A stretch of 64,000 nt of DNA from Caballeronia sp. LZ062 (GCF_031450785.1 NZ_JARTWB010000002.1:434001-498000), one strand, 5' to 3'. Shown: positions 43,316 to 52,663, counted from the stretch's first letter. The notes: generated from the letters alone by a model not told the origin. Program-made: numbers and translations.

Positions 43316-45073
43316 ATGCACCACGCGATCGGCTTCATTCAGGATCTCGCCGTCATCATGGCGATCGCGGGCGTCGTGACGGTGCTGTTTCATCGCATGC
43401 GGCAGCCGGTCGTGCTGGGCTATATCGTGGCGGGCGTCATCATCGGGCCGTACACACCGCCGTTTCAACTCATCAACGACGAAGCCACTATTCAGACGCT
43501 CGGCGAACTGGGCGTCGTGTTCCTGATGTTTTCGCTCGGGCTCGAATTCAGCCTGCGCAAGCTCTTTCGCGTCGGCGCAACGGCGTTCGTCGCGGCGCTG
43601 TCCGAGATCGTGCTGATGATGTGGATCGGCTACGAAATCGGCCGGTGGTTCGGCTGGAGCGCGATGGACTCGCTCTTTCTCGGCGCGATGCTCGCGATCT
43701 CGTCGACCACGATCATCGTGAAGGCGCTCTCGGAACTCGGGCTGAAAGGCGAGGGCTTCGCGCAGCTCGTGTTCGGCATTCTGATCGTCGAGGATATTCT
43801 CGCCATCGCGATGCTCGTGCTGCTGTCCGGCATCGCACAGACGGGCGCGGTGAGCGCGGGCATGGCGGCCGTCACGCTCGGCAAGCTGCTGCTCTTCATG
43901 ACGGTATCGCTCGTGGTCGGCATCGTGATCGTGCCGCGCGCGCTCGATTACGTGGCGCGTTCGAAAAGCGACGAGATGCTGCTCGTCACCGTGCTGGGCT
44001 TCTGCTTCGGCTTCTGTCTGCTGGTCGTCAAACTCGATTATTCGATCGCGCTCGGCGCGTTTCTGATCGGCGCGATCATGGCCGAATCGAAGCATCTCGC
44101 GCGCATCGAGCATCTGATCGCGCCAGTGCGCGACATGTTCTCCGCGATCTTTTTCGTGACCATCGGGCTCTTGCTCAATCCGTCGGTGCTGGTCGATTAC
44201 GCATGGCCGATCGCCGTCATCACCGTGGCGGTCGTGCTCGGCAAGATCGTGTCTTGCGGGCTCGGCAGCTTTCTCGCGGGCAAGGACGGACGCACGGCGA
44301 TGCGCGTCGGCATGAGCGTCGCGCAGATCGGCGAGTTCTCGTTCATCATCGCGTCGCTCGGGTTGTCGCTGAAGGTGACGAGCGGCTTTCTCTATCCGAT
44401 CGCGGTGGCCGTTTCCGCGCTCACGACGCTCTTCACGCCGTATCTGATGCGCGCCGCCGATCCGCTCACGCTGCGCCTCGCCCGCGCAATGCCCGCGCCG
44501 CTCGCGCACACGTTCGGCGCCTATTCACAATGGCTCGCGAGCCTCGCGCCCGCGTCCGAAGGCGCGACGCTCTTCGCGATGACAAGGCGCATCGTGCTTC
44601 AGATCGCCGTGAATCTCGCGCTCGTCGCCGCGATCTTTCTTGGTGCATCGTATGCGGCGCCGTTCGTGTCGAGCCATCTCGCGCGCTGGCTCGACACGGA
44701 CAATGCGCAACGCGTCGTGCTGTGGAGCGCGGCGCTCGTCATCGCGTTGCCGTTTCTGGTCGCGGTGTATCGCAAGCTGGAATCGCTCGCGCTGCTGCTC
44801 GCGGAAGTGAGCGTGCAGCCGGCGAAGGCCGGGCGCTTCACGCACGCCATCCGCTCGGCCGTCTCGGGTCTGATTCCGATCGTCGCGATGTTCGGCGTCT
44901 TTCTGCTCGTCGCTGCGCTGTCGGGCGGCATTCTCCCGCCATTCGGCTTGATGCTCGGCGTGCTGCTGTGTGTGGCGCTCCTCTTGACCGTGTTGTGGCG
45001 CTGGTGCGTGAAGATTCACGCGACTCTGCAGATCGCGCTGCGCGAGACGCTGCAGGAGCCGCGCGATCACTGA
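43316..45073 (+). CDS. CPA2-type monovalent cation:proton antiporter (Kef/RosB-like)
   Basis: A 585-residue membrane protein with twelve or thirteen helices in the Na+/H+ exchanger fold. LGELGVVFLMFSLGLEFSLRKL, GAMLAISSTTIIVKALSELGL and VFGILIVEDILAIAMLVLLSGIAQ are the family landmarks, and the E-D pair in IVEDIL is the transport site. The C-terminal 170 residues contain extra hydrophobic segments but no TrkA-N/RCK nucleotide-binding domain, so it is not a full KefB/KefC and is probably not glutathione-gated through that domain. It likely exchanges K+ or Na+ for protons. Confidence 0.92.
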   Translation: MHHAIGFIQDLAVIMAIAGVVTVLFHRMRQPVVLGYIVAGVIIGPYTPPFQLINDEATIQTLGELGVVFLMFSLGLEFSLRKLFRVGATAFVAALSEIVLMMWIGYEIGRWFGWSAMDSLFLGAMLAISSTTIIVKALSELGLKGEGFAQLVFGILIVEDILAIAMLVLLSGIAQTGAVSAGMAAVTLGKLLLFMTVSLVVGIVIVPRALDYVARSKSDEMLLVTVLGFCFGFCLLVVKLDYSIALGAFLIGAIMAESKHLARIEHLIAPVRDMFSAIFFVTIGLLLNPSVLVDYAWPIAVITVAVVLGKIVSCGLGSFLAGKDGRTAMRVGMSVAQIGEFSFIIASLGLSLKVTSGFLYPIAVAVSALTTLFTPYLMRAADPLTLRLARAMPAPLAHTFGAYSQWLASLAPASEGATLFAMTRRIVLQIAVNLALVAAIFLGASYAAPFVSSHLARWLDTDNAQRVVLWSAALVIALPFLVAVYRKLESLALLLAEVSVQPAKAGRFTHAIRSAVSGLIPIVAMFGVFLLVAALSGGILPPFGLMLGVLLCVALLLTVLWRWCVKIHATLQIALRETLQEPRDH

Positions 45074-45130
45074 GCACGATCACTGAGCGCGTGACATCGC
45101 TCGCGATAATGTGAGCAAATGTGTGCTGGT

Positions 45131-45160
45131 TTGCTTCGCCCCGTTCGATGGGCGGATAAT
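45131..45160 (+). promoter_or_regulatory. Predicted sigma-70 promoter for the PuuD-like gene
   Basis: TTGCTT (45131-45136) and GATAAT (45155-45160) are separated by 18 bases, 46 bases before the ATG at 45206. Confidence 0.45.
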
Positions 45161-45205
45161 CGAAGCCTCTCCATTTGCTAGTGGCGCTGCGCGCCTGAAA
45201 TCGGG

Positions 45206-46630
45206 ATGAGCGAAAACAACACGTCCAACGACTCGGGCATCACCGGAAACAACGAAACGCCCGGCACGACGGCGGGGTCGCGAGGCGCGGACGCATCCGC
45301 CGCCGCGAAGGCGAGCGAGCGCGCGTCGACGGATGCGCCCTCGAGCGCGTCCACCGTCGAACCCGTGGACCGCAACGCGGCGCGGCGGGAAGAAGCGCGC
45401 CAGACGGCCCGCGATGCGCGTGCGCACATCGCGAGCGCAACCGCCGCGCAAGAAGCCGCGGCGCGCGCGGGAAGTCCGGCGAGTGCGGCACGCGTCGAAC
45501 GTGTCGATGCCAAGACGAGCCTCGCGCAGAATCTCGAAGCCGCGACCGAAGCGGAAGCGCAAAGCACGCAGGCCGAAGCCGCGCTGGAAGCCGAAGCGGC
45601 ATTAGAGGCCGAGGCGGAAGTCCAGGCGGAAGCCGCGCTTTCGCGGCCTGCCGCCGGTCTGCCGCCCGAGTTCACTGCCGCGCCCGATTTCGGCAAGTTC
45701 AATCCGCCGCCCATTCCGCCGCAATCCGCCGCTGAGACCACCGCTGCGCAGCCCGCCTATCTGAAACAGTCCGATTCGGCGTGGTCGGTGTTCGGCCGTA
45801 TCGTCGCGGCGCGGGCGCGGCAAATCTTCGACCGGGCCGGGCAGCGCATCACACAACGCACGCTGCGCATCGGCGTCTCGGCGCGCATCTTCCATCCGGA
45901 ACCGGGCGCGAAGGGTCTGCGCGGCAAGACGCTGCAGTATCTGGAGGAATCCATCGCGCACTGGGTCATGTCCCGCGACGTGCTCGTGTTCATGATCCCG
46001 ACCGTCGGCCATCAAGGGATGCTGCATCCGAGCAATATCCGTCTGCGCGACTACGCGAAGCATCTCGACGGCCTCTTGCTGCAAGGCGGCGCGGACGTCT
46101 CGCCGCAGTCGTACGAAGAAGTGACGACGCGCCCCGAATGGCCCGGCGACCGGGTGCGGGACATGTACGAGCTCGAACTGCTGCACGAGTTTGTCGAATC
46201 GGGCAAGCCGGTGCTCGGCGTCTGCCGCGGCTGTCAGCTGATCAACGTCGCGTTCGGCGGCACGCTCTATGGCGATATCGCCACCGATGTGCCGACCGCG
46301 GGCGTTCACGTCAACGAGCATTACGACCAGCATCGCCACTCGATCCGCTTTCCGGACGGCTCGTCGCTCGTCAACATGTTCCCGAATCAGCGCGAAGCAA
46401 TCGTGAATTCGATCCACCATCAGGCGGTGAGGACGCTCGGCCGCGATCTGAACATCGAAGCGGTGTCGTCGTCGGACGGCATCATCGAGGCGGTGCGGTA
46501 TCGCAAGGCGCCGTTCGTGGTCGGCGTTCAGTGGCACCCGGAGTTTCATCGCGCGGGCGGCGACGAACTGCTCGATTGCACGCCGCTTCTGGATACGTTC
46601 TTGCGCGTGGCGCGCGAAACCCGCTTCTAA
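45206..46630 (+). CDS. PuuD-like glutamine amidotransferase with long disordered N-terminus
   Basis: A 474-residue protein. Residues from about 220 to 470 form a class-I glutamine amidotransferase of the gamma-glutamyl-GABA hydrolase type: RIGVSARIFHPE start, LLLQGGADVSPQSY, nucleophile Cys340 in LGVCRGCQLINVAFGG, and His444/Glu446 in GVQWHPEFH. Such enzymes cut gamma-glutamyl amides in polyamine breakdown, but no puu genes are adjacent. Residues 1-190 are almost entirely Ala, Glu, Ser, Arg and Thr (AEAALEAEAALEAEAE-type repeats), probably disordered or a loose helix. There is no signal peptide. It shares a terminator with the convergent DUF2968 gene. Confidence 0.88.
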   Translation: MSENNTSNDSGITGNNETPGTTAGSRGADASAAAKASERASTDAPSSASTVEPVDRNAARREEARQTARDARAHIASATAAQEAAARAGSPASAARVERVDAKTSLAQNLEAATEAEAQSTQAEAALEAEAALEAEAEVQAEAALSRPAAGLPPEFTAAPDFGKFNPPPIPPQSAAETTAAQPAYLKQSDSAWSVFGRIVAARARQIFDRAGQRITQRTLRIGVSARIFHPEPGAKGLRGKTLQYLEESIAHWVMSRDVLVFMIPTVGHQGMLHPSNIRLRDYAKHLDGLLLQGGADVSPQSYEEVTTRPEWPGDRVRDMYELELLHEFVESGKPVLGVCRGCQLINVAFGGTLYGDIATDVPTAGVHVNEHYDQHRHSIRFPDGSSLVNMFPNQREAIVNSIHHQAVRTLGRDLNIEAVSSSDGIIEAVRYRKAPFVVGVQWHPEFHRAGGDELLDCTPLLDTFLRVARETRF

Positions 46631-46656
46631 AGGCGCAGTTTCACCGCTGCGAAAGC

Positions 46657-46686
46657 ACAAGGCCCGCTGCATCGAGCGGGCCTTGT
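46657..46686. terminator. Bidirectional terminator between PuuD-like and DUF2968-like genes
   Basis: ACAAGGCCCGCT (46657-46668) pairs perfectly with AGCGGGCCTTGT (46675-46686) around a six-base loop, between convergent stop codons. Confidence 0.82.
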
Positions 46687-46703
46687 CGTTTGAGTGCGGC
46701 GGA

Positions 46704-47384
46704 TTAGCGCGCGGGCGTCGCGGTTGCCGGTGTCAGACCGGCCTCCGTGGCGCGCTGCAACTGATCGACCTGCTGCTGCAATGCGCGCAGCTTGCGTTCC
46801 GCTTCGAGCTTGTCGCCTTGCAGCGCAGCCGACTCCGCCTGGAGCTTCTGCTGACGCTCGGACACCTGCGAGTCCTGCTGTTGCGCGAGCGCGAGGTCAG
46901 CGGACAGGCGGCTCGCCCGGTTCGACGACACCGCGATCACGCGGTCCAGAAGCGCCGTCTGCGCCTGCAGCCGCGTGCGGCGGATTTCGCCGTCCGCAAG
47001 TTCGAAGCTCTTGCGCGCGAATTGGGCGTAAAGCGCCTCGGCGCGGTTTTCGTCCTGCGTCTTGACCACGCGCCACAACTGCGTTTCCTGCTGAAGCGCG
47101 ACGTAGTAGACCATGTCCTTCGGCAAGAAATAGAGCTTCGCGCCGTAGCTCGCGTTGCGCGTGGAACGCAGTTCGGTGACGCTGCCCGCCTGCACGAGAT
47201 CCTGCAATTCGGCCAGATTGCCGGCGGTCGGCGCGGAGCCGTCCGCTTTCACGTTCGACAAGTCTTCTGCGGGCAAGGCTTGCGCGGACTGCGCGACGGG
47301 TGCGGCGATCGTGTTGCCGAAACCGCCGATAGCGGACAAGACGACGGCGAGCGTCGCGATTGAGATAAGGCGTGAGTGCTTCAT
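46704..47384 (-). CDS. Secreted coiled-coil protein, DUF2968-like
   Basis: A 226-residue protein with a cleavable signal (residues 1-27, ending IAAPVA). The middle, LAELQDLVQAGSVTELRSTRNASYGAKLYFLPKDMVYYVALQQ (split over residues near 57-100), resembles the DUF2968 family of Burkholderiales. The rest is a long coiled coil rich in Gln and Leu (DLALAQQQDSQVSERQQKLQ ... EAERKLRALQQQVDQLQRA). It should be periplasmic. Function unknown. The gene lies 69 bases after the single-pass membrane protein gene on the same strand. Confidence 0.8.
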   Translation of the reverse strand: MKHSRLISIATLAVVLSAIGGFGNTIAAPVAQSAQALPAEDLSNVKADGSAPTAGNLAELQDLVQAGSVTELRSTRNASYGAKLYFLPKDMVYYVALQQETQLWRVVKTQDENRAEALYAQFARKSFELADGEIRRTRLQAQTALLDRVIAVSSNRASRLSADLALAQQQDSQVSERQQKLQAESAALQGDKLEAERKLRALQQQVDQLQRATEAGLTPATATPAR

Positions 47385-47453
47385 GTTGGCGTGATGCCGA
47401 TAAGGTTAGCGGGCGGCTCGGGCCGTCGTGGTCTGGTTCGAGCGGACGTCGGC

Positions 47454-48440
47454 CTAACGGTGCTCGCGCGGCGACGTGACGTTGCTGTCGAGCGTCGGTG
47501 AGTGCTGGAGCACGGCGTAGAGCGCTTCGACGTTCATCGCGTTCGCGGAAGCGGACGGGCCCGCGCCAGTGTGCTGTGCAGTCGTCCGGGTGCCGTGCGA
47601 AGCTGCGATGTGCGATGCATGCTTCGCGTGCGCAACCGTAGCGGCAACGCGCGCGTGGGCGTGTGCGCGATTGACTTTCGTCCGCGCGACCGTTTCGGCG
47701 ACGCTCGCCTCGCTTCGCGGCTTCATGCGCGCGTGCCGGACCGCGACGCTGCTTGCGGCTGGCTGGGCGCCGACATGCGATGCACCTCGCTCGTCGTTCG
47801 CCGACGTCAGCGACGCCGGCTGTTCGCTGCTTACGGGCTTGGATTGCGTGCTCACTGTCGTGACTTTCGCCTCCACGCCGGACGCGCCTTGCGCGACGAT
47901 GGGCGTGGTTTCCACCGTTTCGGCGGGCGTTGCCTGCGCGTGCGCCGCAGTAAGCGCCGCCGCCGGCTCTTCGCTCGCGGGACGCTGCTTGTACCCGAAA
48001 AGCAGCCACGCGATCAGCGCAGCGCACGCAATGGCAATGGCCGTGCGAAGCGGCGTGTGCAGAAAGCCGGAGCGCCCCTGCTCGGGTGTGGGCGCGCTCA
48101 CCGCGACCGGAATGGGCGTGACGTCGGCCAGCGCTTCTTGGCGTGGCATGGCGGAATCGGCCGCCTGCATCAATTGCAGCATCTTCCGGCGAATCTGGCC
48201 TTCCGAGAACACGCCCCACAAGCTGGCGGCGCGATACGGCGAGCCGGCGTCCGACAGGTGCGCCGCTTCGACGTAAGCGGTTTCGAAGCGCGCCGCGCTG
48301 ATCGAAAATTCGGAGTCCGATTGAGCGGGACGCGTGCGCACAGGCGACCACTCGCGACCGAACGTCAGCGACGGATCGGCGAGGGGGCGTAGCGGCGGCA
48401 GGCGCAGCTTGCCTTCGATGGCGATCAGAGGTTCGGTCAT
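47454..48440 (-). CDS. Single-pass membrane protein, Ala/Ser/His-rich, unknown
   Basis: A 328-residue protein with one membrane helix at about residues 133-150 (AIAIACAALIAWLLFGYK). The cytoplasmic N-terminal part is folded-looking (FSISAARFETAYVEAAHLSDAGSPYRAASLWGVFSEGQIRRKMLQLM, about 45-91). The C-terminal 175 residues are low-complexity, rich in Ala, Ser, Thr, His and Arg, and probably periplasmic. No family is recognised. The start is the ATG at 48440, in GGAATCTCC context; a frame extending 138 codons further upstream lacks protein-like character. It may work with the downstream coiled-coil protein. Confidence 0.68.
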   Translation of the reverse strand: MTEPLIAIEGKLRLPPLRPLADPSLTFGREWSPVRTRPAQSDSEFSISAARFETAYVEAAHLSDAGSPYRAASLWGVFSEGQIRRKMLQLMQAADSAMPRQEALADVTPIPVAVSAPTPEQGRSGFLHTPLRTAIAIACAALIAWLLFGYKQRPASEEPAAALTAAHAQATPAETVETTPIVAQGASGVEAKVTTVSTQSKPVSSEQPASLTSANDERGASHVGAQPAASSVAVRHARMKPRSEASVAETVARTKVNRAHAHARVAATVAHAKHASHIAASHGTRTTAQHTGAGPSASANAMNVEALYAVLQHSPTLDSNVTSPREHR

Positions 48441-48672
48441 GGAGATTCCAGATGCATGGTGCAGCACGCGGGACGTCGCCGCGTCCGGCCTGGTGTGCGT
48501 CTCGCCCGGCGAGGCACGGGGCTTCGGGCGCGTCGTGCGGCAAAGCCGAAGTTGACCCGCGATCATACGAAACGCCCGCGCGCCGTGCGACAGGATTACT
48601 CCGAAAGACGAATTTTTATAGGACCGCTGATTGACGGATGGCGGCGGCTGTGATTGCAAGTCTTGTGAGTCG

Positions 48673-49191
48673 TCAAGTAAGTGCGTGAACGTAGCGAAGA
48701 GAGACGACATCGACGCCGCCCAGCCGATCCGCTTCGCGGCCGGAGAGCGTCCAGCCGCGCGATTCATAGAAGCCGATCGCCGCCGTGTTCGCTTCGAGCA
48801 CGGACAGATACAGATGACGCGCACCGCGCGCTCGCGCCCACTCGGCGGCGGCATGGAGCATGGCGCTGCCCGCGCCGCAGCCGCGAAACGCCGGCAGCGC
48901 GTGCAGGTTGTCGATCAGCGCGCCGCCGGTCTCGTCCGGCGCGGCGACACAGACAAAGCCGACCGGCTGGCCGCCCGCCTCCGCGATGAGCACGCAGCCC
49001 GCGCCTGCCGCGATCTCGGTCATCCGCGCGTGCCAATGTGCGGCGCGTTCATTGGGCATTTCTTGATCGATGAACGCGTCCGGCAGAATGCCGCGATACG
49101 CCGAAGCCCAGCTTCGGGCGTGCATCGACGCAATAAGCGCTGTGTCGCCGGCTTGCGCTTCGCGCAGTACCAAGTCAGATAATGTAGGCAT
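48673..49191 (-). CDS. GNAT family N-acetyltransferase
   Basis: A 172-residue acetyl-CoA-dependent acetyltransferase. LREAQAGDTALIASMHARSW is the first strand-helix. The acetyl-CoA motif A is NLHALPAFRGCGAGSAMLHAAAEWA with the R-G-x-G-x-G/A loop, and motif B is LSVLEANTAAIGFYESRGW. Substrate unknown; relatives act on amines, protein N-termini or small molecules. It is transcribed divergently from the MFS gene and has no operon partner. Confidence 0.9.
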   Translation of the reverse strand: MPTLSDLVLREAQAGDTALIASMHARSWASAYRGILPDAFIDQEMPNERAAHWHARMTEIAAGAGCVLIAEAGGQPVGFVCVAAPDETGGALIDNLHALPAFRGCGAGSAMLHAAAEWARARGARHLYLSVLEANTAAIGFYESRGWTLSGREADRLGGVDVVSLRYVHALT

Positions 49192-49310
49192 GACGTCGGG
49201 TATAAGTAAGCAACTTTTAATGTGAGTTACCAGAAATTGGGTGTGATTTGTGCTGCAAACGGCGTGCAGGCGTTAAGATTCAGCTAGACCCACTCTTACA
49301 AAAAGTGTCA

Positions 49311-49322
49311 AGGGTTAACCCT
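49311..49322. promoter_or_regulatory. 12-base palindrome upstream of the MFS transporter gene
   Basis: AGGGTTAACCCT is a perfect palindrome 56 bases before the MFS ATG, in the gap shared with the divergent GNAT gene. It could be a regulator's operator. No regulator is encoded next to it. Confidence 0.35.
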
Positions 49323-49377
49323 AAGAAATCGGAATTGGCAGCTTCTGCTGCGATTCTCGCCAAGATTCGAGAAAGTC

Positions 49378-50673
49378 ATGTCCACGACCCACGTTGCACC
49401 CGCCAATGAATCGAAGTTCAAGTCGGTTTTCCGCGTCGTCAGCGGAAACTTCCTTGAAATGTACGACTTCATGGTTTATGGCTATTACGCCTCGGCCATC
49501 GCCAAGACGTATTTTCCGAGCGGCAGCGACTTCGCCTCGCTCATGCTCGCGTTGTCCGTCTTCGGCGCGGGCTTTCTGATGCGCCCGGTCGGCGCCATCG
49601 TGCTCGGCGCGTATATCGACCATCATGGCCGGCGCAAGGGCCTCATCCTCACGCTGACGCTGATGGCGATCGGCACCGCGTGCGTCGCGCTCGTGCCGGG
49701 CTATGCGACCATCGGCGCGATTGCACCGATCATCGTGCTTGGCGGGCGGCTGCTGCAAGGCTTCTCGGCGGGCGTGGAACTGGGCGGCGTCTCGGTGTAT
49801 CTGTCCGAGATCGCGACAAAGGGCAACAAAGGCTTCTATTGCTCGTGGCAGTCCGGCAGCCAGCAGGTCGCGGTCGTGTTCGCCGCGCTCATCGGCGTGA
49901 TCATGAACCGCGCGCTGCCGCCCGAGCAGATGGGCGCATGGGGCTGGCGCGTGCCGTTCCTGATCGGCTGCCTGATCGTGCCGTTCCTCTTCATCATCCG
50001 CCGTTCGCTGCGCGAAACCGACGAGTTCCTCGCGAGAAAGCATCGCCCGGACATGGGTCAGATCGCGCGCTCCATTCTGCAGAACTGGCCGATCGTCATC
50101 GCCGGCATGGGCATGGTCATCATGACGACCGTGTCGTTCTACATGATCACCGCGTACACGCCGACCTTCGGCAAGGAAGTGCTGAAGCTGTCCGCCATCG
50201 ACGCGCTCGTCGTTACCGTCTGCGTCGGCATCTCGAATCTCGTGTGGCTGCCGCTGATGGGCGCGCTGTCCGACCGTATCGGCCGCCGTCCGGTGCTGCT
50301 CTTCTTCACCATCGCGACGATTCTCACCTCGTATCCGGCGGTGCAGTGGCTGGTCGCGGACCCGTCGTTCGCGCGCCTCCTGATGGTCGAACTCTGGCTC
50401 TCGTTTCTGTACGGCAGCTATAACGGCGCCATGGTCGTGGCGCTCACCGAAGTGATGCCGGTCGATGTGCGCACCACCGGCTTCTCGATGGCCTACAGCC
50501 TGGCGACGACCATCGGCGGCTTCACGCCCGCCATCTCCACGTACCTGATTCACGCGACCGGCAACAAGGCCGCGCCGGGTCTGTGGATGGGCCTTGCCGC
50601 CGTGTGCGGGCTGATCGCGACGCTCGTGCTGTATCGCTCGTCGGAAGCGCGCAACCAGTACAAGACCGCCTGA
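49378..50673 (+). CDS. MFS transporter, metabolite:H+ symporter type (citrate/tricarballylate-like)
   Basis: A 431-residue twelve-helix transporter of the MHS family. [28 protein letters not shown], split over residues near 21-48, has the F-x-E-x-Y/F-D-F family start. The loop 2-3 signature is [13 protein letters not shown] and its repeat is [38 protein letters not shown] matches citrate and tricarballylate symporters (CitA/TcuC). It should import a tri- or dicarboxylate with protons. No tcuA, tcuB or citrate-metabolic gene is adjacent, so the substrate is inferred. GAGAAAG precedes the ATG. Confidence 0.88.
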   Translation: MSTTHVAPANESKFKSVFRVVSGNFLEMYDFMVYGYYASAIAKTYFPSGSDFASLMLALSVFGAGFLMRPVGAIVLGAYIDHHGRRKGLILTLTLMAIGTACVALVPGYATIGAIAPIIVLGGRLLQGFSAGVELGGVSVYLSEIATKGNKGFYCSWQSGSQQVAVVFAALIGVIMNRALPPEQMGAWGWRVPFLIGCLIVPFLFIIRRSLRETDEFLARKHRPDMGQIARSILQNWPIVIAGMGMVIMTTVSFYMITAYTPTFGKEVLKLSAIDALVVTVCVGISNLVWLPLMGALSDRIGRRPVLLFFTIATILTSYPAVQWLVADPSFARLLMVELWLSFLYGSYNGAMVVALTEVMPVDVRTTGFSMAYSLATTIGGFTPAISTYLIHATGNKAAPGLWMGLAAVCGLIATLVLYRSSEARNQYKTA

Positions 50674-50696
50674 GTCCGCCCGGGACCGCATACACG

Positions 50697-50735
50697 AAGC
50701 GCCTCGCGTCGATCCGACGCGAGGCGCTTTTCTTT
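50697..50735. terminator. Terminator between MFS and TPR genes
   Basis: A perfect 15-bp stem (50697-50711 with 50715-50729) with a three-base loop is followed by TTCTTTG. It lies between convergent genes. Confidence 0.88.
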
Positions 50736-50748
50736 GACGCGGAGCGAT

Positions 50749-52599
50749 TCAGTCGCGCAACGCGGCCGCGACTTCCGCGACGACGCCATTCCAGTCGCCC
50801 GGCGCGCGTTGCCGCACGAGTTTCGCCTTCGGGTACCACTCGCTGCGTTTTTCATCGACGCCCCAGCGCCAGTCGGCGGCGAACGGCAGCATCACCCACA
50901 GCGGTTTGCCGAGCGCGCCCGCGAGATGCGCGACAGACGTATCGACCGAGACGACCGCATCGAGCCGGTCGACGATCGCGCCCGTATCCGCGAAGTTCTC
51001 GAGTCTTCCTTCGAAGCGGTGAATCGACTTCGCCTGCGGATGGGCAAGCAGCACGGCGCGCTCGTCCTCGGTGAGAAACGGCTGAAGCACGATCCAGTCG
51101 ATGCCTTCGAGCGCGAAGAGCGGCGCGAGCGCCTGCACGGGCGCGGAGCGCGTCTCGCCCGGCTGCAACCGCCCTGACCACGCGATGCCGATCTTGCGCT
51201 TTGCCTGACCGCCTAGCGAGCCGCGCCATTTGCGGCGGTAATCGGCGGGCACGACGAGGTACGGCGTGCGCGCGGGAATGGCGTCGAGCGAGGTCACGCC
51301 GAGCGCGAGCGGCAGGCTCAGGAGCGGGCAGAACGCATCGGCGCCCGCATACGGTTCGTCGGCGCGGCTTCGCAGTTCGATGCGCGCCGCGTGCGCCGCC
51401 GGTGCGACGAGCGGCACGAGCGCGGGCTGCACTTCGAGCAGGAGCTTGCCGACGCGCTTGGCCGCGAACGCCGCGAAGCGCACGAACTGCAGCGTATCGC
51501 CGAACCCCTGTTCCGCGCGCACGAGCAGCGTGCGGCCGGCAAGCGGCTCGCCAGTCCAGCGCGGCAGCGGCGGCGCGCTCTCGCTGCCGGGCGTTTTCAG
51601 ACGCCACTCGTATTCCGGCAGCCCGCGCTCGTAGTCACCGGTCGCGAGCAGCGCGAGACCCCGGTTCAGATGCGCGGCCGGCATCGCGGGATCGAGCCGC
51701 AAAGCCTGATCGAACGCGCGAACCGCGGCGGCGTGCGCGGCGAGGGCGAGATGCGAATTGCCGAGACACAGCCACGCGACCGCGTATTTCGGATCGAGGC
51801 CGACCGCGCGCTCGTAACACTGAACGGCTTCCTCGTGGCGGTTCAGCTTCGCAAGCGCGTGTCCGAGCCCGAAGTGGCCGGGCGCGAAGCGCGGCTGCGA
51901 GTGCACCGTCTTCTGTAGCGCGGGCAGCGCTTCTTCGGGATGGCCGCGCGCGTCGAGCAAATTGCCGAGGTTGAAATGCGCGGCGGCGTAGTCCGGCTCG
52001 GCGTCGATGGCCGCGCGAAAGTGCGCAATGGCGCCGGGCGCATCGCCGAGCGCGTTCAGCGCCATGCCGAGATTGTTGTGCGCGCCGGCGTGACGCGGCC
52101 GCAGCGCGAGCGCGCGGCGAAAGGCGCGGGCGGCGTCTTCGTGGCGTGACAGCGACGCCAGCGCGTTGCCGAAGTTGTTCCAGGCGGCGGCGTCGTTCGG
52201 CTGCAGGCGCAGCGCCTTTTCGAAGGCATCGGCGGCGTCTTCGTGGCGGCCGAGCGCCGTGTACGCATTGCCGAGGTTGTACTGCGCGAGCGGGAAGCCG
52301 GGCGCGAGGGTGAGCGCGTTGCGAAAGCGTTCGATCGCGTCGTCCAGACGCCCGAGCGCCTTCAGCGCGTTGCCGAGGTTGAGTTGCAAGGCGGCGTCCG
52401 TCGGGCGCAGATCGACGGCGCGCGCGACGAGCGCTGCGGCTTCTTCGTGCTGCCCTTGCTGATGGCGCAGCACGCCGAGGTAATGCAACGCTTCGACGTG
52501 GGAGGGTTCGGCGGCGAGCGCGGCCTGATAGTCGCGTTCCGCTTCGGTCAGGCGGCCGTCACGATGGGCCGCGAAGCCGCGGGCAAATACGGTGTCCAT
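50749..52599 (-). CDS. TPR protein fused to a GT9/GT41-like glycosyltransferase domain
   Basis: A protein of about 616 residues. The first 340 residues are about ten tetratricopeptide repeats, each near 34 residues, with typical W/Y-NLGN-AL-GR--EA---F--AL-L-P spacing (LGNAYTALGRHEDAADAFEK is one). The last 250 residues form a glycosyltransferase-like domain: GRTLLVRAEQGFGDTLQFVRF, KIGIAWSGRLQPGE and VVSVDTSVAHLAGALGKPLWVMLP, resembling ADP-heptose transferases and the catalytic half of O-GlcNAc transferases. It may glycosylate proteins in the cytosol. An ATG nine codons upstream (52626) is also possible. It is divergent from the arsR gene. Confidence 0.87.
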   Translation of the reverse strand: MDTVFARGFAAHRDGRLTEAERDYQAALAAEPSHVEALHYLGVLRHQQGQHEEAAALVARAVDLRPTDAALQLNLGNALKALGRLDDAIERFRNALTLAPGFPLAQYNLGNAYTALGRHEDAADAFEKALRLQPNDAAAWNNFGNALASLSRHEDAARAFRRALALRPRHAGAHNNLGMALNALGDAPGAIAHFRAAIDAEPDYAAAHFNLGNLLDARGHPEEALPALQKTVHSQPRFAPGHFGLGHALAKLNRHEEAVQCYERAVGLDPKYAVAWLCLGNSHLALAAHAAAVRAFDQALRLDPAMPAAHLNRGLALLATGDYERGLPEYEWRLKTPGSESAPPLPRWTGEPLAGRTLLVRAEQGFGDTLQFVRFAAFAAKRVGKLLLEVQPALVPLVAPAAHAARIELRSRADEPYAGADAFCPLLSLPLALGVTSLDAIPARTPYLVVPADYRRKWRGSLGGQAKRKIGIAWSGRLQPGETRSAPVQALAPLFALEGIDWIVLQPFLTEDERAVLLAHPQAKSIHRFEGRLENFADTGAIVDRLDAVVSVDTSVAHLAGALGKPLWVMLPFAADWRWGVDEKRSEWYPKAKLVRQRAPGDWNGVVAEVAAALRD

Positions 52600-52663
52600 G
52601 ACGGAGAATTTTTGCAAACCCCGCATTTTCCCACACTAGAAAGCGCCGCTCCCGATTCTTCTG

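Noticed and set aside
49336..49352. Possible sigma-54 promoter before the MFS gene (TGGCAG ... TGC)
   Set aside because: The GG to GC distance is wrong for the available GC dinucleotides, so it cannot be a functional -24/-12 element.
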